Assembly: GCA_027946365.1 (NCBI GenBank)
Contig: JAPEUQ010000007.1
Coordinates: 1,860,001-1,924,000 of the forward strand
Length of the DNA stretch: 64,000 nt
Direction: 5' to 3'
Origin: Kalmusia sp. IMI 367209
Taxonomy: Eukaryota > Ascomycota > Dothideomycetes > Pleosporales > Didymosphaeriaceae
Shown: in pieces, positions 60,812 through 64,000 of the stretch
How positions within the stretch are numbered: the stretch's first letter is position 1
Layout: each line of letters starts with the position of its first letter
The notes under the pieces: model-generated
Databases searched by the model: none
What the model saw: the letters and a program-made list of their open reading frames with translations, nothing else
Told to the model about the DNA's origin: nothing
Translations under genes and position numbers: made by a program

Positions 60812-62119
60812 ATGGTGGGTACCTACCTCCTGGCGCTTTCTTCGCTTGTAGGATATGTCGCGGCGCAAAGTGGTGTCGACCTGGACAAACCAATGTTGGG
60901 AGGAGGTGGAAAAAGAGGGCCGGGTGCTATGCTGCGATTTGGCTGCTCTCAAGTGAGGGCGCTCTTATCCCCTGTGTTGGCATCAGCTAACTTTCAAGGT
61001 TGTTATTGAGCGTCTTGATCCGTAAGCCCATTGTGGAAAGGAACAAAAAATGGTCCAAGGTTGGCTAATCAATGTTACCAGCCTCGTCAACCCAGGCATG
61101 AGTCCATCTACTCATATGCATCAAGTAGTAGGAGGCGTACGTGAACCTCAGATTGCGTAACAACAAGTTGACCTAACTTTTGATCCAGAACGCCTTCTCT
61201 GCCTCGATGCCTTCGACGGATATTTCCAAACTCGCTTCATGCAACACATGCCACTTTCTAGAAGACTCCAGGTACGCTGATTGCATTCCAAAGCTCGGAG
61301 CCCCAGGCTGACCCTCAAAACAGTAACTACTGGACAGCGAACATCTATTTCCGAGCTCGAAACGGTACCTACAAGCGCGTCCCCCAGATCGCGAACCAAT
61401 TCAACGACGGCGACAACGCCGGAATCACACTGTACTACACGTCGAACGCTCCCAACGCAACGACGGCCTTCAGGCCCGGCTTTCGCATGCTTACTGGCGA
61501 TCCAATGAGGCGCACGTCCGAAAACCTAGGCAAGAACATGCAGCAATGCTATCGCTGCTACACAGAGGCGAATTGGGGCGGTAGTCCGTATCCTCCGTGC
61601 ATGGACCCAAAATACGACACGGATCACTTCCCCACGCAGCCTTGTGCCGGGGGTATTCGATCCAACATCATCTTCCCGCAGTGTTGGGACGGAGTGAATC
61701 TCGACTCGCCCGATCACCGCGCGCACGTGGTGCACCCGGTCGGCGGACCGGTTGCGTTTCCCGTGGTGAACGTTACCTGTCCGGCCAGTCATCCAGTGCA
61801 TATCCCACAGCTGATGTACGAGGTCATGTGGGATACGAGGGCTTTCAACAATAAGGACGACTGGCCGGAAGATGGAAGCCAGCCGTTGGTTCTCTCTACG
61901 GGGGATGAGACTGGATATGGGCAGCATGGCGATTACGTCTTTGGCTGGAAGGACGATTCGTTGCAACGCGCTATGGACAACGGCTGCTACCTCCGCAATT
62001 GCTCACTACTGACGGAACAGCCGCCTAAGATCAAGAACTTGTGTAATGTCCCGGTTACCGTGGACGAAAACATCGATGGCTGGATGGACGAGCTGCCTGG
62101 AGGTGGTGTCGGAAAGTAA
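60812..62119 (+). CDS. secreted DUF1996 protein
   Basis: Five exons (60812-60952, 60999-61021, 61082-61136, 61189-61271, 61324-62119) give 365 residues, exactly in frame; exon 2 is 23 bases. A signal peptide is present (YLLALSSLVGYVAAQ). The DUF1996 domain fills the rest: FGCSQVVIERLDPLVNPG, the near-invariant STHMHQVVGGNAF with its His pair, SCNTCHF, YWTANIYFRARNGTYKRVP, and a C-terminal half with IIFPQCWDGVNLDSPDH and FPVVNVTCPASHPVHIPQ. Relatives are abundant extracellular or wall-associated proteins of fungi with no known activity. The C-terminal WSC domain found on some is absent here. The gene converges with a flavin monooxygenase only 53 bases away. Confidence 0.92.
60999..61021 (+). 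other. 23-base micro-exon of the DUF1996 gene
   Basis: Lies between a CAAG acceptor and a GTAAGC donor and encodes VVIERLD, a conserved part of the domain. Confidence 0.75.
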
Positions 62120-62172
62120 CGACAACCATCCCATCGTTTTAACAACTATATATTTCCACATACTAAGTTACG

Positions 62173-63729
62173 TTAGAGCCGCGCGCGGGGAGTTCCATTT
62201 CTCTTTCGCGCATTCTCATTCTCCTCTCTCCACCATTTCTTCCTCCTTTCGTGGCCCTGCATGAAGACCTCTACCCAAGTGCGATCGAACGCGGGTAATT
62301 TCCGACCCGAGTTGTTTTCCTTGGGCTCGCCGGCAAGCTTTCTCAATGTCTCAAAGTACTCTTCGAAATCTGGGAAGATCAGGGTAAATTGTGCACCGTC
62401 GCCCTTCTTCGCAATACGCTCCTCTTCCCATCGCTGCTGCTCTTCTGGCGGTGGAAGTTTGGCGCGCCCTGAGAGGATGCGGGCTGCAAACACTGCATGC
62501 CATTCGAAGACTTTGAATGTTAAGCCCGCACCCACAGCTCCCACGAAGAGTAAGGTAGGGTCTTTTCGGTACACTACATGCTGATATAGGCCAGGGACGC
62601 GATTGTTTCTCACTTCGACGTGGGGGAGAAAAGGGAGGGTCCAAGAGTAGCCAGTCCCGAAGATGAGGTGGTCGACATCTGCGACGGATGTGCCGTCTAC
62701 GAAGTGCACCGTTCTCTGGCCATGTATGGTCGAAATGTGCGAGATGGAGGGCTTAGCAACGATTCCTGGGTGTTTGAAGGCCTCGTCGCCGAAGTAGCCG
62801 TTCGCTTTGTGGCCTTTGATGACTGCGTAGACGGGTTGTTGCGCGATGCCGACAAGATCGTATGCGATGTCAGCCGCGGATACTGATGCGCCGACAACAA
62901 CGACTTTCTGGCCTCACATCAGCTCGATCACTAAATTTAAGCGCAGTAAGATTCTGTTCACCTTTCCTTTGTATGCTTCCCGCCCGCGAAACATCTTACT
63001 GTGCTTGACGCTCCCAGGCCTCGTTTTCTCCAACTCTGCCAGTCCCTCGATCTTCGGTATATACGGAACATTGTAATGCCCGCTCGCGACCACAACGGCA
63101 TCAAAACGCTCCTCCCACCACTCATCCTCTGAAGCCCCACCATCTTTACGTAGCACTACCCTCCACTCATGGTCAATCTTTTCAGCGAGCTCCACAGAGG
63201 TGTTATACGACACGAACTTGTCATACCCATTCCTCTTCACCAAGCCAGCAATAAACTCCCGCACCACCGAGTGATGTCTAAACGGCGAGTCTTCCCCATG
63301 CTTCGAAATCGTGAGCGGACTTCGTTGTGTAGGAATCGACTCTTGCGAGAAGGACATGGGCACCGCATCGACGTTCGTCTCCAGATACGGATACACTGAC
63401 GATTCGGCATATCGCGGCTGCGGTGACTTGGCTTTCTTTGCAGGCAGAGAGCGTGGGATTTCAAGCGGCAGGTCCGCTTTCCGGGTCGCGAGTGCATCGA
63501 ATGCTGATGGGTCGAGATTGGGAGGTGGGTATGGGTCCTCGAGCCTGCTACACATTAGCTGCTGGTGTGTGAGGTGTAGGGCTAATCGGACGCCCTACCA
63601 ACAGCCACCGGGGGCTTCTCTGCGCTCGAAGACACGGATCACATCGAAAGCTTTCTCTCTCGCAAGGGCATCGATGGCGATGGCTCCGCCGGGGCCTAGG
63701 CCGATGACGGCGACACGTCTGATGGGCAT
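62173..63729 (-). CDS. flavin-containing monooxygenase-like protein
   Basis: FAD/NADPH oxygenase of 482 residues from three exons (63599-63729, 62962-63544, 62173-62907). The FAD loop VIGLGPGGAIAIDAL starts at residue 8, with GGCW (across the first intron) in place of the usual GGTW. The FMO signature region is VKHSKMFRGREAYKG, followed by the NADPH loop VVVVGASVSAADIAYDL and the ATGY-like FGTGYSWTLPFLP. The C-terminal end is strongly basic (HERRKKWWREE). Organisation is like the monooxygenase at 33.5-35.0 kb, but sequences and the intron count differ, so they are old paralogs. It could act on nitrogen or sulfur compounds; the substrate is unknown. The end lies 53 bases from the convergent DUF1996 gene. 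Confidence 0.92.
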
Positions 63730-64000
63730 AGTGGACGCGATATCACGTGGGACAATCCAGTGGGAGCGCTCACAGCGCCACGAGACTCTTCCAGACGTGT
63801 GAGTTTGCGCGAACGATGACGGATGGAAAAAAACCTCGACGCCTACGCCTCCACGGGGCTTGCGATTCTATCGTGTGTTTTTTTTTATCAGAGACAACGA
63901 TGCGCCGTGGGGCCAAGCCAGTCCCGTCGGCACCACCCAAGCCGCTGGTCTGTAATCTCAACGTGCAATTGCAGGCAGCCGGTTGCGCTATATACCCACG
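63730..64000. promoter_or_regulatory. promoter region of the flavin monooxygenase
   Basis: 271 bases to the window end upstream of the start codon at 63729. It includes an A-run near 63827 and a T-run near 63878. No named site is seen. Confidence 0.4.

Overview
This 64 kb window comes from a filamentous ascomycete (Pezizomycotina). Genes carry many short GT..AG introns of about 45-100 bases, they sit on both strands with no operons, and the families are typical of moulds: HET-domain proteins, acetamidase-type amidase, type B carboxylesterases, a CFEM-like surface protein, a DUF1996 protein, tyrosinase and a UstYa-like protein. A Dothideomycete is my guess from general style only. Exon joins were worked out by eye from splice sites and frame continuity, and most models close with an exact codon count.

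Layout. 1-2.6 kb: AT-rich non-coding DNA, then a four-helix membrane protein. 3.6-9.9 kb: amidase, TauD-type dioxygenase and UNC93-like transporter, a possible small catabolic group. 10.1-12.4 kb: a secreted protein of unknown function and an ankyrin protein. 13.0-15.5 kb: a large cysteine-rich gene that looks degenerate. 15.7-19.2 kb: NmrA-like oxidoreductase and a pepsin-type protease without a visible signal peptide. 20.2-27.1 kb: a conserved housekeeping block of USO1 (vesicle tether) and RAT1 (nuclear 5'-3' exoribonuclease), divergent from a shared 0.64 kb promoter.

28-32.6 kb: two convergent HET-domain genes. 33.5-39.2 kb: a flavin monooxygenase and two divergent secreted carboxylesterases. 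39.2-40.8 kb: a gene-free AT-rich stretch. 40.8-50.8 kb: class II aldolase/adducin protein, patatin-like phospholipase, CFEM-like membrane protein, small secreted protein, GNAT acetyltransferase, Rieske protein and an ankyrin/F-box-like protein. 51.2-54.3 kb: a secreted FMN alpha-hydroxy-acid oxidase and dynactin p27.

55.2-58.7 kb: a UstYa-like (DUF3328) gene beside a secreted tyrosinase. This is the pair used to modify fungal ribosomal cyclic peptides (dikaritins), but I see no repeat-bearing precursor gene here. 60.8-63.7 kb: a DUF1996 secreted protein and a second flavin monooxygenase, convergent. No rRNA, tRNA, CRISPR array or intact transposon was recognised.
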